Positions 15,377 through 24,489 of a DNA stretch of 64,000 bases are shown one piece after another (within the stretch, counting starts at the first letter, position 1; each line of letters starts with the position of its first letter). Source of the DNA: Saccharospirillum sp965652395 (GTDB lineage: Bacteria > Pseudomonadota > Gammaproteobacteria > Pseudomonadales > Natronospirillaceae); contig CBFGUW010000021.1 of assembly GCA_965652395.1 (NCBI GenBank), positions 20,924 through 84,923 on the forward strand. The letters are read 5' to 3'. A model generated the notes under the pieces. The model made no database searches, was not told where the DNA came from, and worked only from the letters and a program-made list of their open reading frames with translations. The position numbers were made by a program, and so were the translations under genes.

Positions 15377-16372
15377 CTATCTCAACTTCAGATTCTCCAT
15401 CACCCCAAGCTCGACAAAGGTTTTGGCCATGCCGACGCCCATTTCCTGTGCGAATTGACGCCAGGGCGATGGGCGAACCGTGAAGTCGATCAGTTGCGGG
15501 TAACCCAATTCCCGCGCCAGCTGGGAGGTTGATTTCAGACCATCGACCAAGCCCAGATCGAGAGCCTGCTGACCAGTCCATACCAGGCCGGAGAACAGTT
15601 GGTTGCTTTCCTCTTCGGCCAGGCGATCACCCCGCCCCGCCTTTACGTCATTGATGAATTGTTGGTGAACATCGTTCAACAAAGCCTCAAACAGCTCGCG
15701 CTCCTCCGGGTCGACATCCTGGAAGGGGTCCATGAAGGCTTTGTGCTCTCCGGAAGTAAAGGCTCTGCGCTCCACTCCAATTTTGTCTATGAGTTCCTGG
15801 AAACCAAACCCCGCGGCCGTAACACCGATCGAACCGACGAGACTGGAACCATTGGCATAAATGTTCTCCGCGCCGGCGGCGATGTAATAAGCTCCGCTGG
15901 CGCCGGTATCGGTTATCACGGCATTAATTGGAACGTTCGGGTGGAGTTCGCGAAGTCGGCGCAGCTCGCTATAGACGTAAGCGGATTGGACCGGGCTGCC
16001 ACCACCACTGTTGATTCGCACGATTAACGCCTTGGTGTCGGGGTGGTCAAGGGCGGCCTGGAGCCCTGTGTAGATATTGTCGGCACTGGCCTGTTCGTGC
16101 GCCGCGATCATACCCGTCACCTCGACCACGGCCGTATGCCCACCGGTTTCCGCTGGAATCAGCCCGCCGCCCCACTGGCGACCCGCAACGATAAGCGCCA
16201 ACAGAGCGAACAGATAAATGAATGTCAGTGACTTGAACAAAATGCCCCAACGGCGCTGCTTGCGCAGCTCTGCCGAATTGGCCATCACCACTTTTTCGAT
16301 TAAATGCCACTCTTTGCGTGAGCCGGCCCACTGTTCGCCGGTGGTATCCTCGGAACTTCTATTCCCAAACAT
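15377..16372 (-). CDS. sppA: Signal peptide peptidase SppA, short form
   Basis: This 331-aa membrane serine protease is of the 36-kDa type, with one S49 domain. One membrane helix lies at about residues 46-65. The catalytic Ser159 is in ITDTGASGAYYIA, and Lys211 in FTSGEHKAFMDPF is the general base. It cuts leftover signal peptides in the inner membrane. Its stop lies 13 bp from that of convergent maf, and rluC lies just upstream on the same strand with a 35-bp gap, so the two are probably co-transcribed. Confidence 0.92.
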   Translation of the reverse strand: MFGNRSSEDTTGEQWAGSRKEWHLIEKVVMANSAELRKQRRWGILFKSLTFIYLFALLALIVAGRQWGGGLIPAETGGHTAVVEVTGMIAAHEQASADNIYTGLQAALDHPDTKALIVRINSGGGSPVQSAYVYSELRRLRELHPNVPINAVITDTGASGAYYIAAGAENIYANGSSLVGSIGVTAAGFGFQELIDKIGVERRAFTSGEHKAFMDPFQDVDPEERELFEALLNDVHQQFINDVKAGRGDRLAEEESNQLFSGLVWTGQQALDLGLVDGLKSTSQLARELGYPQLIDFTVRPSPWRQFAQEMGVGMAKTFVELGVMENLKLR

Positions 16373-16407
16373 GATGTATCAACCTGTTCAATCGTTTAAA
16401 AATGATG

Positions 16408-17358
16408 CTATTGGGCGGTTTCAGAGCCTAAATCACTTAATAGTCTGGCCAATGGCGGATCCAGCGGCGCCTGAATGGTAAGCGTCCTGCCACTGTCCGG
16501 ATGCGGCACCCTAAGTTGTGCCGCATGTAAAAACAAGCGGTTCAAGCCCATTTGGCGGCACAGAGTCTCGGCCCTGGGTGATTGGTATTTGGTATCACCA
16601 AGGATCGGGTGGCCGCTGTGCTGCGCATGCACCCGAATCTGGTGCGTTCGCCCGGTAATCGGCTGCGCTTCCACCCAAGTGGCTTGAGCAAAGGTTTTCA
16701 GTACACGAAAGCGCGTAAGGGATGGCTTGCCATCCGGCGCCACTGTCACAATACGCTCGCCTCCAGTCGCCTCATTCTTACGTAACGGAGCGTCCACCTG
16801 CTCGAGTGTCTCGGGCCACTGCCCCTGAACCAGGCACCAGTAAGTCTTTTGCACCTCGGTCTTGTTGCGAAACACATCCTGCAGGGTCTTCAAGGCACTG
16901 CGCTTTTTCGCGACAAGCACCACACCCGACGTATCCCTATCCAGCCGATGAACCAGTTCGACGAACTTCAACTCCGGGCGCATCACCCGGTAGGACTCGA
17001 TCAACCCAAGCTTAATACCGGAGCCACCGTGAACCGCCAGGCCATGGGGCTTGTTAATAGCCACCAGCCATTCATCCTCATACAAAATGGCCTTGTCCAG
17101 TTGATGCCTCAGGGTCTGCCCCGGAACGGCTGTGTTCACCGGTCGTTCACTGACTTGAACCGGAGGAATGCGAATCTCATCGTCGGCTTGCAAGCGGTAC
17201 TCCGGCTTGACCCGCTTACCGTTCACCCGTACTTCACCCTTTCGCAATACGCGGTATATGCGGCTCTTGGGCACCTTCTTCCAATAACCTATGAGGAAAT
17301 TATCGATCCTCTGGTCGGCACGATCCACTTCAACCCGATAAAAACTGACTTTTGGCAC
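16408..17358 (-). CDS. rluC: 23S rRNA pseudouridine synthase RluC
   Basis: This 316-aa enzyme has an N-terminal S4 domain (about residues 17-75, DNFLIGYWKKVPKSRIYRVL) and the RluA-family catalytic domain with Asp140 in HRLDRDTSGVVLVAKK. E. coli RluC modifies U955, U2504 and U2580 of 23S rRNA. The segment TGRTHQIRVHAQHSGHPILGD is the usual C-terminal block. It is divergent from rne, as in E. coli, which supports RluC over its paralogues. Confidence 0.93.
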   Translation of the reverse strand: MPKVSFYRVEVDRADQRIDNFLIGYWKKVPKSRIYRVLRKGEVRVNGKRVKPEYRLQADDEIRIPPVQVSERPVNTAVPGQTLRHQLDKAILYEDEWLVAINKPHGLAVHGGSGIKLGLIESYRVMRPELKFVELVHRLDRDTSGVVLVAKKRSALKTLQDVFRNKTEVQKTYWCLVQGQWPETLEQVDAPLRKNEATGGERIVTVAPDGKPSLTRFRVLKTFAQATWVEAQPITGRTHQIRVHAQHSGHPILGDTKYQSPRAETLCRQMGLNRLFLHAAQLRVPHPDSGRTLTIQAPLDPPLARLLSDLGSETAQ

Positions 17359-17916
17359 GGTTATCCAGACTTGTCGTAAAAGACGGCGATTGTATCAGGT
17401 AAGAGGGCGATGGCGCAGAGTGCGATCATTTCTCCGTGGTTCGCACGAGGCTACCCCCGCCTAACAGGGGCGGTTCCTGCCACCAAGCCTTTCCTAACGG
17501 GAATTGTTCAAATGAAGCTTAGCTGCTAGACTCCAGATTGCTGGGAATCCGGCGGACCTACCGCCCAGAGACCACACAGGTGGCAAGGACCGGACCCCAA
17601 CCCACGGAATACTGAAAATACAGATTCCGGACGTATTGGTTGGGCAGCAAGTACAGTTTAAAACAGTGTATGACCATGGGCTGTAAGGAAGAAAGCACTT
17701 CAATACAAGGCGCAAGTGTTTCTAAAAAAGAGCAGGCATCCCCGTAAGACTCTGTCCATACACCCGGTTGTAAATGGAAGGCACCGAAACGCTGTATCGG
17801 CCGCGAGGCTGGTGCACCTCATAGTGTTACCGATTTTCTATCGGTGTTCGCCCGCCTGTAGACCCTGCCCTTGCTGCTCTGTCATCCATGATGCATATAC
17901 AGAGTAACGAATCTCA
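17359..17916 (+). other. rluC-rne intergenic region, probable rne leader
   Basis: This 558-bp gap has no supported gene. E. coli rne has a 361-nt leader with hairpins through which RNase E controls its own mRNA, and a long gap is kept here. A possible promoter is TTGTTC (17504-17509), 17-bp spacer, TAGACT (17527-17532), which would give a leader of about 380 nt. A hairpin ACCGAT-TTTCT-ATCGGT lies at 17829-17845. The promoter and the autoregulation are inference from position and analogy. Confidence 0.5.
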
Positions 17917-20694
17917 ATGAAAAGAATGTTAATAAACGCAACCCAGGCAGAGGAGCTCAGGGTTGCACTGGTAGACGGTCAAAAATTGTATGACCTGGAT
18001 ATCGAAACCGGCTTTAGGGAACAGAAAAAAGCCAACATCTACAAAGGCAAAATCACCCGAATCGAACCCAGTCTTGAAGCCGCCTTCGTTGACTTCGGTG
18101 CCGAACGTCACGGATTCCTTCCCCTTAAAGAAATCGCCCGTGAGTACTTTGTTGACTCTAATATGTCCTCCCGCGCCGGCATTCGTGAGCTGGTAAAGGA
18201 AGGCACCGAAGTCATTATTCAGGTCGACAAAGAAGAGCGCGGTAATAAAGGCGCGGCATTGACCACCATGGTCAGCCTGGCGGGTCGTTATCTGGTGCTT
18301 ATGCCCAACAATCCTCGTGCCGGCGGCATCTCACGCCGCATCGAAGGTGATGAACGCGCGCAAATCCGCGAAGCGCTGCAAGGCGTCAGTATCCCTGACG
18401 GCATGGGCGTGATCGTACGTACCGCCGGTATCGGCCGCAGTGCCGAAGAGCTGCAGTGGGATCTGGATTACCTGATCCAACTTTGGGCCTCGATCAAAGA
18501 AGCCTCGGTCACCCGCCCTGCCCCCTTCCTGATTCTTCAGGAAAGCAATGTCATCCTGCGCGCAATTCGCGACTACCTGCGCCAGGATATCGGCGAAGTA
18601 TTGATCGACAGTAAAGACGCCTACAACTACGCCCTGGATTTCGTGCAGAAAGTCATGCCGAACTACCAGAGCAAATTGAAGCTGTACGAAGATTCCGTCC
18701 CGCTGTTCAATCGCTACCAGATTGAATCTCAGATCGAGAGCGCCTTCCAACGGGAAGTAAAGCTGCCCAGCGGCGGTTCCATCGTGATCGACCCGACTGA
18801 AGCGTTGGTGTCCATCGATATCAACTCCAGTCGTTCCACCAAGGGTGGGGATATCGAAGAAACGGCCTTCCATACCAACCTTGAAGCCGCCGAAGAGATT
18901 GCCCGCCAATTGCGTCTTCGTGATATGGGTGGTCTGGTGGTGATCGATTTTATCGATATGAATCAGGCCAAGCATCAGCGTGAAGTGGAATCCCGCATCA
19001 AGGATGCCACCAACTCCGACCGTGCTCGGGTTCAGGTGGGTCGTTTGTCCCGTTTTGGCTTGTTGGAAATGTCCCGCCAGCGCCTGCGGCCTTCCCTGGG
19101 TGAAACCAGCGGTATTGTGTGCCCTCGCTGTAACGGCCACGGCATCATTCGGGATGTGAAATCCCTGTCCCTGGCCATTTTGCGCTTGGTCGAGGAAGAG
19201 TCACTGAAAGAGCGCACCGCCCAAATTCGCGCCATCGTGCCGATGTCTGTCGCCACTTTCCTGCTGAACGAAAAGCGGGAATCTATCTATGAAATAGAAA
19301 AGCGCCAGAAAGTGCATGTGCTGATCGTGCCGAACCCACAAATGGAAACACCTCACTATGAGGTGATGCGCCTTCGCGACGACGACGAGTCACTGGCCAA
19401 TGCGGAACCCAGCTATGCGTTGAAGCTCGAAACGGCGCCTTCCGAAGTGGAAACCGTTCTGGAAGCCCAGACCAAACCTCAGGAAGCCGCGATATCCAGC
19501 ATCCAGGCTCCCCGTCAACCCGCACCGGTAGTGGTCGAGGAACCGGCTGAAGTCAGTGCTCCGGCGAAAGCCCCGGTGGCCCCGTCCGCCGAACCCGGTA
19601 TGTTTGCCAAGATCGGAAAATGGTTGAATGGTTTTCTGGGTGGAGGCGAGACTGGCGAAAGCACGCGCGAGCCCCAGAAACCTCAGCCGACTCAGCGGTC
19701 CGGTCGCGATTCAGAGAACCGCAACCATCGCAACCGGGGTGGCAACTCACGCCCTCAGCGCAATAGAAATCGCGACGGCGGACAACGTGACAACCGCTCA
19801 AATCGTCAGCAGTCGGAAAGTACGCCTGCCGCTGAGCAACGCCCTGCCGCTCCGAGCCAGAAAGAATCCGGTCGACCAGCCCGCGCCAAAGACACCAAGC
19901 GTTCAGAGCGTTCCGAAGCGGCCAGTGAGGAAAAAGACAACCGCAATGACCGTAGGCCTCCACGCCAGTTGAAGCGTCGTGAAGAACGCGACAGCAGTAC
20001 CGGTCGCGTACCTTTGGCGGAAGTGGGAAAGAACCGTAAGGTTCGCGGCGTCAGTAAAAACGCCAGCAAGCGACCCAACCCGGAGAAGCCGGAGGAAGTG
20101 GTTAGCGATATCGAGGAAGTGATTGCCATGGTGAATGCGGGACCTCAAGAGGAAACCTCTCAGGCCCAGGCTACATCGCAAGAAGCGATCGCTACTGCCA
20201 AAGAAAGTGCTCCGCACTCTTCAGAGCAGGGCACAACTTCTGTACAGAAGCCAGAGCCCAAAGAGGAAGCGGCAGTATCGGCTCCCTCCGATAAGCCGAG
20301 CGAAAAGACGTCTGAGCCCTCGAAATTGGAAGAATCTCCGTCGCCACGCGTTGCCCACGAGCCGATTGAAGCCGAAAAAGCTCAATCTGAAAACCGGGCC
20401 ACGGAAGAAGCCACAACTGAGACATCTCAGGCGACCGGCGACAAGAAGGAAGAACCGGCAGCGGAAGCAGCGGCACAATCCACTGTGAAAGCTGACGATA
20501 AAGCCGAAGAGAAACCGGCTGACGTTGTCGCCAAAGAGGATAAGCCGGCGAAAGAAGAACCAAGCGAAGCGGCCGTGTCGCCTGTTGCACAAGAGGCGTC
20601 TTCCGATGAAGATTCTGGAGATAAGCCGAAACGTGCGCCGAACGACCCTCGCGAGGTTCGCCGTCGCAAGATTGAAGAGCAGCAAAATCAATAA
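17917..20694 (+). CDS. rne: Ribonuclease E
   Basis: This 925-aa endonuclease organises the RNA degradosome. The catalytic half (about 1-520) has the S1 domain (about 35-125), a DNase I-like region with DINSSRST and VIDFIDM, and the Zn-link CPRCNGHG (about 402-409). A short amphipathic helix, FAKIGKWLNGFLGG (about 562-576), matches the membrane anchor of E. coli. Then come an arginine-rich RNA-binding stretch (about 590-730) with a KRREERDSS motif (about 686-694), a Glu/Ala/Pro-rich linker, and a final PNDPREVRRRKIEEQ. The NDPR ending resembles pseudomonad RNase E. The ribosome site is weak, which fits control by the leader. Confidence 0.97.
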   Translation: MKRMLINATQAEELRVALVDGQKLYDLDIETGFREQKKANIYKGKITRIEPSLEAAFVDFGAERHGFLPLKEIAREYFVDSNMSSRAGIRELVKEGTEVIIQVDKEERGNKGAALTTMVSLAGRYLVLMPNNPRAGGISRRIEGDERAQIREALQGVSIPDGMGVIVRTAGIGRSAEELQWDLDYLIQLWASIKEASVTRPAPFLILQESNVILRAIRDYLRQDIGEVLIDSKDAYNYALDFVQKVMPNYQSKLKLYEDSVPLFNRYQIESQIESAFQREVKLPSGGSIVIDPTEALVSIDINSSRSTKGGDIEETAFHTNLEAAEEIARQLRLRDMGGLVVIDFIDMNQAKHQREVESRIKDATNSDRARVQVGRLSRFGLLEMSRQRLRPSLGETSGIVCPRCNGHGIIRDVKSLSLAILRLVEEESLKERTAQIRAIVPMSVATFLLNEKRESIYEIEKRQKVHVLIVPNPQMETPHYEVMRLRDDDESLANAEPSYALKLETAPSEVETVLEAQTKPQEAAISSIQAPRQPAPVVVEEPAEVSAPAKAPVAPSAEPGMFAKIGKWLNGFLGGGETGESTREPQKPQPTQRSGRDSENRNHRNRGGNSRPQRNRNRDGGQRDNRSNRQQSESTPAAEQRPAAPSQKESGRPARAKDTKRSERSEAASEEKDNRNDRRPPRQLKRREERDSSTGRVPLAEVGKNRKVRGVSKNASKRPNPEKPEEVVSDIEEVIAMVNAGPQEETSQAQATSQEAIATAKESAPHSSEQGTTSVQKPEPKEEAAVSAPSDKPSEKTSEPSKLEESPSPRVAHEPIEAEKAQSENRATEEATTETSQATGDKKEEPAAEAAAQSTVKADDKAEEKPADVVAKEDKPAKEEPSEAAVSPVAQEASSDEDSGDKPKRAPNDPREVRRRKIEEQQNQ

Positions 20695-20710
20695 GCTTTT
20701 GGCTTGATAT

Positions 20711-20738
20711 AAAAAAACCGGCTAATGCCGGTTTTTTT
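20711..20738. terminator. Bidirectional terminator between rne and murB
   Basis: A near-perfect inverted repeat, AAAAAAACCGGC-TAAT-GCCGGTTTTTTT, lies 16 bp after rne and 11 bp before the convergent murB stop. It has a GC core with an A-run on one side and a T-run on the other, so it should terminate both convergent transcripts. Confidence 0.93.
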
Positions 20739-20749
20739 ATGGCTGAATA

Positions 20750-21769
20750 TCAGTCAATGCCACCATTCCAGTACCTTGGCTCACGCTCCAGGTCCACACC
20801 AAACCGTCGTTTCACACAGTCTTGTACCTGCTGCTGCCAATCGATAATGTCGGAAGCCTCCGCCCTCTCGGGATTGACCAGCACCAATGCCTGCTTCTCG
20901 TAGCACCCGACACCCGCTTCGTTTGACAGGCCTTTCAAGCCGCACTGATCGATCAGCCATCCGGCGGCCAGCTTCCAACCTCGCCCCGCTGGGTATGCCA
21001 CAAGGTTGGGGTGGCGCTCGCTCAATTGATGGTAGGTAGATGGGTCAATCAGAGGATTTTTGAAAAAGCTTCCGGCATTTGGAATGACAGCCGGGTCCGG
21101 CAACTTCTCCTGACGAACTTGAATTACGGCATTCATTACGTCGGCGGCTGTCAGGTTTCGTTGTGTTTTCAGTTTTTGCAATGGGCCGTAACCCAAGATG
21201 GGACGGAACTGTCGTGATAATCGCAGATCGATAGACCAAATAATGTAGCGGTTGTTTTCTCGCTTGAACCGGCTGTCGCGGTAGGCGAATTCGCAATCAG
21301 ACTTATCGAAAGACAGCCAAACGCCTCCTTTAGTGTCGAACACATTTACAGCCACTAAACAATCCGCCAATTCCACACCGTAAGCACCGATGTTCTGTAT
21401 TGGTGCCGCTCCGGCCTGACCTGGAATCAAGGCCAGGTTTTCCAGACCCGATAAGCCTTTCGCGATACTGGCTGTGACCCATTCATGCCAGTTTTCTCCG
21501 GCTTGCACACGCCAAATCTCGGCATCGATCTCTTCTGCGAGACGCTCGAAGCCTTTAAGCTCCATCCCCACAACCAAGCCGTGTATGAGCGGTGCCAGAA
21601 CCAGGTTACTACCGCCCCCCAAAACTCGAACAGGCAGGTTGTTCATTCTTGCCCATTCAACTAACTCAGGAATCTGATCACGCTTTTCAACTTCCGCCCA
21701 ATATTGAGCTTTCGCCGGGACACCCAATGTATTGCGTCCCGAAAGATCCACCCCTTCCAGGATTTGCAT
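20750..21769 (-). CDS. murB: UDP-N-acetylenolpyruvoylglucosamine reductase
   Basis: This 339-aa FAD enzyme reduces the enolpyruvyl group to make UDP-MurNAc for peptidoglycan. It is of type I, as in E. coli: NTLGVPAKAQYWAEV, VRVLGGGSNLVLAP (FAD binding, about 47-60), LIPGQAGAAPIQNIGAYGVE (about 113-132), and the catalytic Ser in NAGSFFKNPLI. Its ATG overlaps the stop of the phosphatase gene by one base (TGATG). Confidence 0.96.
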   Translation of the reverse strand: MQILEGVDLSGRNTLGVPAKAQYWAEVEKRDQIPELVEWARMNNLPVRVLGGGSNLVLAPLIHGLVVGMELKGFERLAEEIDAEIWRVQAGENWHEWVTASIAKGLSGLENLALIPGQAGAAPIQNIGAYGVELADCLVAVNVFDTKGGVWLSFDKSDCEFAYRDSRFKRENNRYIIWSIDLRLSRQFRPILGYGPLQKLKTQRNLTAADVMNAVIQVRQEKLPDPAVIPNAGSFFKNPLIDPSTYHQLSERHPNLVAYPAGRGWKLAAGWLIDQCGLKGLSNEAGVGCYEKQALVLVNPERAEASDIIDWQQQVQDCVKRRFGVDLEREPRYWNGGID

Positions 21770-22278
21770 CAGACGTCCTGCTTGAGCAGCGATGATTGAA
21801 GACGGTGCAACCAGGCATCACTGGCGGCTTCGCACAACTCAAGAACATGAGCAAAGCCATCTTCGCCACCGTAATACGGATCGGGTACTTCGGTTTCCGC
21901 TGTCTCGGACAGAGGCTCCAAAAACAGCGTGAGCCGGGCACGACAGTTCGCCGGTTTCATGGCCTTTAAATCGGCCAGGTTGCTGCCATCCATCGCCAAT
22001 ATCCAGTCGAATTGGTGGAAGTCTTCCGGGGTTACCTGACGTGCACGGAGGTGATCGAGCGAATAACCCCGCTTCAACGCGGCTTGCTGAGTGCGTGGAT
22101 CGGGTGCCCGCCCAATGTGCCAATCCCCCGTACCGGCCGAATCGGTAACAATGTGATCCGCCAAGGGGGAGTCAGCCAGTTTTTTCTCGAATACGCCCTG
22201 AGCCGTCGGAGAGCGACAAATATTGCCTAAGCACACAAATAGAATCGAGGTTTGTCGTGCGGCGGATGTAGCACTCAT
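21769..22278 (-). CDS. Low molecular weight protein-tyrosine phosphatase
   Basis: This 169-aa protein carries the active-site loop CLGNICRSPTAQG (Cys near residue 16) and the general-acid Asp in EVPDPYYGGEDGFAHV. Both are complete, so an active enzyme is expected. Substrates are unknown; related genes lie in polysaccharide or stress loci. It lies between kdsB (4-bp ATGA overlap) and murB (1-bp overlap), an order also seen in Pseudomonas and Marinobacter, so it is part of a cell-envelope operon. Confidence 0.93.
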   Translation of the reverse strand: MSATSAARQTSILFVCLGNICRSPTAQGVFEKKLADSPLADHIVTDSAGTGDWHIGRAPDPRTQQAALKRGYSLDHLRARQVTPEDFHQFDWILAMDGSNLADLKAMKPANCRARLTLFLEPLSETAETEVPDPYYGGEDGFAHVLELCEAASDAWLHRLQSSLLKQDV

Positions 22279-23030
22279 GATTGGTCTCCTGAGGTGAAAT
22301 AACGGCGAACCTCATCCAGATCGGCCTGAGTATCCACGCCGGCCGGAACACCCTGTTCCGCTTCGGCCGCGACGATCACTTTGCCGTTGTCCATAAAACG
22401 CAACTGCTCCAGGCGTTCCAGACGCTCCAATTGGCTTTCGGGCCAAGCGACAAAGTCATCCAACGCACTTTTACGATAGGCGTAGAGACCGATGTGGCGC
22501 TTCCAATAATGAAGGTGAGACTCCCCCACTCCATCCCTGTCATAGGGAACCGCCGCTCGACTGAAATACAGAACCTGGCCATCCAGCCGCTGAACCAGTT
22601 TGACAGCGTTGGGATTCAACCGCTGCTCGGCATTCTCGACCGGCTCATAAAGGGTGGCCACGGAAGCCTCGAGATGATCCTCCAACAATGCCGCCACCTG
22701 TTTTAGATTGGCGACAGGCATTAGCGGTTCGTCCCCTTGAAGGTTGACGACTATATCCTGGGCTTCCAGGCGAAGCCGTTCCGCCGCTTCCTGCAAGCGA
22801 TCCGTCCCGGAAGGGTGTTCAGCCCGGGTCATCACCACTTCATAGCCCGCCTGTTCGACAGCCTGGCGAATACGGTCGTCATCCGTCGCTATTACAGTGC
22901 GGTCAAAACCCGCTTGAACTGCCGCTTCGGCCACGCGCACCACCATGGGCTTACCGGCGATGTCCATCATGGGTTTCCCTGGCAGTCGGCTGGAGCCAAA
23001 ACGGGCCGGTATCATAATTACTTTAGCCAC
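22275..23030 (-). CDS. kdsB: CMP-KDO synthetase
   Basis: This 251-aa cytidylyltransferase activates KDO for lipopolysaccharide. The nucleotide motif is IPARFGSSRLPGKPM (residues 7-21), followed by VIATDDDRI, TRAEHPSGTDR and VNLQGDEPLM, all KdsB signatures. It overlaps lpxK by 8 bp and the phosphatase gene by 4 bp. In many relatives a Trm112-like gene sits between lpxK and kdsB; here there is no space for one. Confidence 0.97.
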   Translation of the reverse strand: MAKVIMIPARFGSSRLPGKPMMDIAGKPMVVRVAEAAVQAGFDRTVIATDDDRIRQAVEQAGYEVVMTRAEHPSGTDRLQEAAERLRLEAQDIVVNLQGDEPLMPVANLKQVAALLEDHLEASVATLYEPVENAEQRLNPNAVKLVQRLDGQVLYFSRAAVPYDRDGVGESHLHYWKRHIGLYAYRKSALDDFVAWPESQLERLERLEQLRFMDNGKVIVAAEAEQGVPAGVDTQADLDEVRRYFTSGDQS

Positions 23031-23976
23031 GAGACAGTCCCCTTATCGCTGATTCGATTGTATCAATGAGTGCTTGCGGAAGTTGCGGGTCCAACCGGGC
23101 CATATACACATGGTCCGGCCAGGGAAAGGGTAACTTCACTGCATCTTTTTCGGTAATCACCAAAGGCCGTTCCGCTTTAGAGACAAGGTTCGCGGGAACC
23201 GCCTGATGATCGCCTGGTGCTACAAAGGTTTTCACCCTAAACCCCTGATCACGGATTTGTGCGAGGAAAGCCGAGGGATGACCAATGCCCGCACAGACAT
23301 CCACTTCAGTACCCAGAGACAGCACCTGGTCTTGGCTGTTAACAGGGAGTGTCGGGTTCAGCGTCAACACCCCATCCGCCACTATCCCGTCGGGAGTCTG
23401 GCCCTTGGCCACGAGCCAATCGACGGTATTCAACCGCTCCGGTGCTTCCCGTAAAGGCCCGGCCGGGAGTAAACAACGATTCCCCAGCCCGCGCTGCCCG
23501 TCGACCATGACCAGTTCAAAATCCCGGCCCATGGTGTAATGTTGCAAACCATCGTCGCTGACGACCAAATCCACCGGGTGGGAGGCCAAGAGGTGTCGAA
23601 CGGCCTGATCCCGGTCCGGGTCCACCACCACAGGGCAACCGAGAGACCTGGCCAGCATCAATGGCTCATCCCCGGATTCCGCTGCTGAAGTATCCGCAGT
23701 TACCAGCAAAGGATAGTGGCGGGCACGCCCGCCGTAACCTCGGGAGACGATACCACAGGATAGTCCTTTCTCGCCGAGAGCCCGAACCAAAGCCTGAATA
23801 GCCGGGGATTTTCCAGTACCGCCGACCGTTATATTGCCAACCACCAATACCGGGGCGCTGTAGTCCCCCGCGTGACGTTTGAGAAAACGACGCCGGACAA
23901 CAGCGGCGGTCAGCAGGCTCAGAGGCCACAGCAGCCTGGCTTGCCAGCGGAGAGAGGTGTCGTACCAGAAACGCAC
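23023..23976 (-). CDS. lpxK: Tetraacyldisaccharide 4'-kinase
   Basis: This 317-aa inner-membrane kinase makes lipid IVA. The N-terminal hydrophobic stretch (about residues 13-28) is the membrane anchor, the P-loop is VGNITVGGTGKSPA (about 46-59), and SRGYGGRARHYP and VSDDGLQHYTMGRDFELVMVD are LpxK hallmarks. The start is a GTG (MRFWYDTSL). It lies after exbD, with an 84-bp gap, and before kdsB, joining lipid A and KDO steps. Confidence 0.96.
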   Translation of the reverse strand: MRFWYDTSLRWQARLLWPLSLLTAAVVRRRFLKRHAGDYSAPVLVVGNITVGGTGKSPAIQALVRALGEKGLSCGIVSRGYGGRARHYPLLVTADTSAAESGDEPLMLARSLGCPVVVDPDRDQAVRHLLASHPVDLVVSDDGLQHYTMGRDFELVMVDGQRGLGNRCLLPAGPLREAPERLNTVDWLVAKGQTPDGIVADGVLTLNPTLPVNSQDQVLSLGTEVDVCAGIGHPSAFLAQIRDQGFRVKTFVAPGDHQAVPANLVSKAERPLVITEKDAVKLPFPWPDHVYMARLDPQLPQALIDTIESAIRGLSRG

Positions 23977-24060
23977 AAGAAAGCCGTCAGCGTTGAAGAT
24001 AAGACGAGATTGGGTAACCCGGAACAGGAGCGGTGTCCCGAGCTGTTCCTCGGGGATGCC

Positions 24061-24477
24061 TCATTCTTCCGGCATCCGAGTGGCGTAGCTGATTTTGGTG
24101 AAACCCAACTGCCCCACGGCGTCCAAAGCAAACACCATCGCCTGGTGAGGTGCCTGGGCATCGCCGGTGATCACCACGGTCATGTCGCGGTTATTTCCAG
24201 CGACATCGAGCAACGCCTGCTTCAGGGTGTCAGTGTCGTTACGCAGCAAAGGCGTGTTGTTCACCGCGTAATTTCCCGAGGAGTCGACCAGAATTTCCAA
24301 TGGTCGCTCATCCGCCAGAACCGCTTCACTGGAGCTTTCAGGAAGGTCGATTTCAAGCTTGGTTTCCCGGGTGAAAGTGGTCGATACCATGAAGAAGATC
24401 AATAGCAGGAAGACCACGTCGATCAGCGGCGTGAGATTCACCTGCACCTCTTCCTGTCGACTGCGTCTGAATCGCAT
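24061..24477 (-). CDS. exbD: ExbD/TolR family energy transducer
   Basis: This 138-aa protein has a short cytoplasmic start, one membrane helix (about residues 19-38) with the essential Asp in LTPLIDVVFLLLIFF, and a periplasmic domain. It pairs with the ExbB/TolQ-type protein encoded 12 bp upstream to use the proton gradient. It lies next to lpxK and comEC, as the exbB2-exbD2 pair does in pseudomonads. The partner TonB and the process powered are not shown here. Confidence 0.9.
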   Translation of the reverse strand: MRFRRSRQEEVQVNLTPLIDVVFLLLIFFMVSTTFTRETKLEIDLPESSSEAVLADERPLEILVDSSGNYAVNNTPLLRNDTDTLKQALLDVAGNNRDMTVVITGDAQAPHQAMVFALDAVGQLGFTKISYATRMPEE

Positions 24478-24489
24478 ACGGTGCTCCCG

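Noticed and set aside
18331..19140. Long minus-strand open frame opposite rne (269 codons)
   Set aside because: It lies wholly antisense to the catalytic half of RNase E and shows no domain; GC-biased codons give such shadow frames.
19600..20694. Possible frameshift or repeat expansion in the RNase E tail
   Set aside because: The frame is open to a normal C-terminal NDPR motif; low-complexity tails are usual for RNase E.
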